This document shows positions 15,556 through 15,625 of a DNA stretch of 15,625 nucleotides, one piece after another (within the stretch, counting starts at the first letter, position 1; every line of letters starts with the position of its first letter). Origin of the DNA: Lachnospiraceae bacterium (GTDB taxonomy: Bacteria > Bacillota > Clostridia > Lachnospirales > Lachnospiraceae); NCBI GenBank assembly GCA_004556655.1, contig SFGF01000074.1, forward strand, positions 1 through 15,625. The letters are read 5' to 3'. The notes beneath the pieces were generated by a model. It saw only the letters and a program-made list of their open reading frames with translations. It did not search any database and had not been told where the DNA came from. Both the position numbers and the translations under genes were made by a program.

Positions 15556-15612
15556 TTGAACCTTGAAAATTCAATATTTCAGCCAATAAAAAAGGCATAA
15601 ACCTGTTCCGTT

Positions 15613-15621
15613 TGGTATAAT
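15613..15621 (+). promoter_or_regulatory. Extended -10 promoter reading out of the window
   Basis: TGGTATAAT at 15613-15621 is a consensus extended -10 element (TGn plus TATAAT). There is no good -35 hexamer 17 bases upstream (AGGCAT stands there). It would drive a gene beyond the window edge. Confidence 0.45.
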
Positions 15622-15625
15622 GGAA

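Noticed and set aside
15539..15580. Hairpin after the pseudogene as terminator of the defence operon
   Set aside because: No T-run follows the stem, and it lies more than 500 bases after the last intact gene.
2..15610. ACCTGTTCCG at both ends of the window (2-11 and 15601-15610) as element ends
   Set aside because: A 10-mer repeat is expected many times by chance in a window of this size, and no flanking similarity extends it.
1..15625. CRISPR array, tRNA or rRNA genes, intact insertion sequence or integrase
   Set aside because: I saw no regularly spaced repeats, no cloverleaf or rRNA-like sequence, and no transposase or recombinase motifs in any frame.

Overview
The window looks like part of a conjugative or mobilizable element in a low-GC Gram-positive bacterium, most likely a gut-type Clostridia/Lachnospiraceae member. 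This is an inference from three things: strong AGGAGG-type ribosome binding sites, AT-rich codon use, and a MobC/relaxase pair of the kind common in clostridial Tn1549-like elements.

Layout. (1) About 1-2230 is the element backbone: mobC, a relaxase gene, a strong intrinsic terminator, a 150-base stretch holding six consecutive small hairpins, and the first ~35 codons of a WYL-type regulator gene whose remainder has been replaced. (2) 2304-15013 is one tightly packed plus-strand operon: small HTH protein, Vsr-like nuclease, Z1-domain SF2 ATPase, MORC/MutL-like GHKL ATPase (paraMORC), two unassigned proteins, PD-(D/E)XK nuclease, C5-cytosine methyltransferase, a protein with two GHKL ATPase modules (HSP90/MORC-like at the N-terminus, histidine-kinase-like at the C-terminus), and a receiver-domain protein with an unrecognised C-terminal domain. 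Adjacent genes overlap or are separated by no more than about 35 bases. (3) 15058-15531 is a dead chimera: an McrB-type N-terminal DNA-binding domain joined in frame to the C-terminal end of a second cytosine methyltransferase, with two in-frame TGA stops. (4) The last ~95 bases hold a short hairpin and an extended -10 promoter pointing out of the window.

How the genes may work together. The operon matches the architecture that Iyer, Abhiman and Aravind (2008) predicted from gene neighbourhoods: restriction-modification systems built on MORC/paraMORC GHKL ATPases with SF2 helicases, Vsr-like and PD-(D/E)XK nucleases and a Dcm-like methylase. The methylase would mark self DNA. The Z1 motor and paraMORC clamp would survey or remodel unmodified DNA, and one or both nucleases would cut it. 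The added two-gene module (dual-GHKL kinase-like protein plus receiver protein) suggests phosphorelay or ATP-switch control of the system. That part, and the two unassigned proteins, are the least understood. The cargo has replaced most of the backbone WYL gene, and a second dead restriction-modification relic lies at its far end, so this looks like a cargo hotspot for defence genes.
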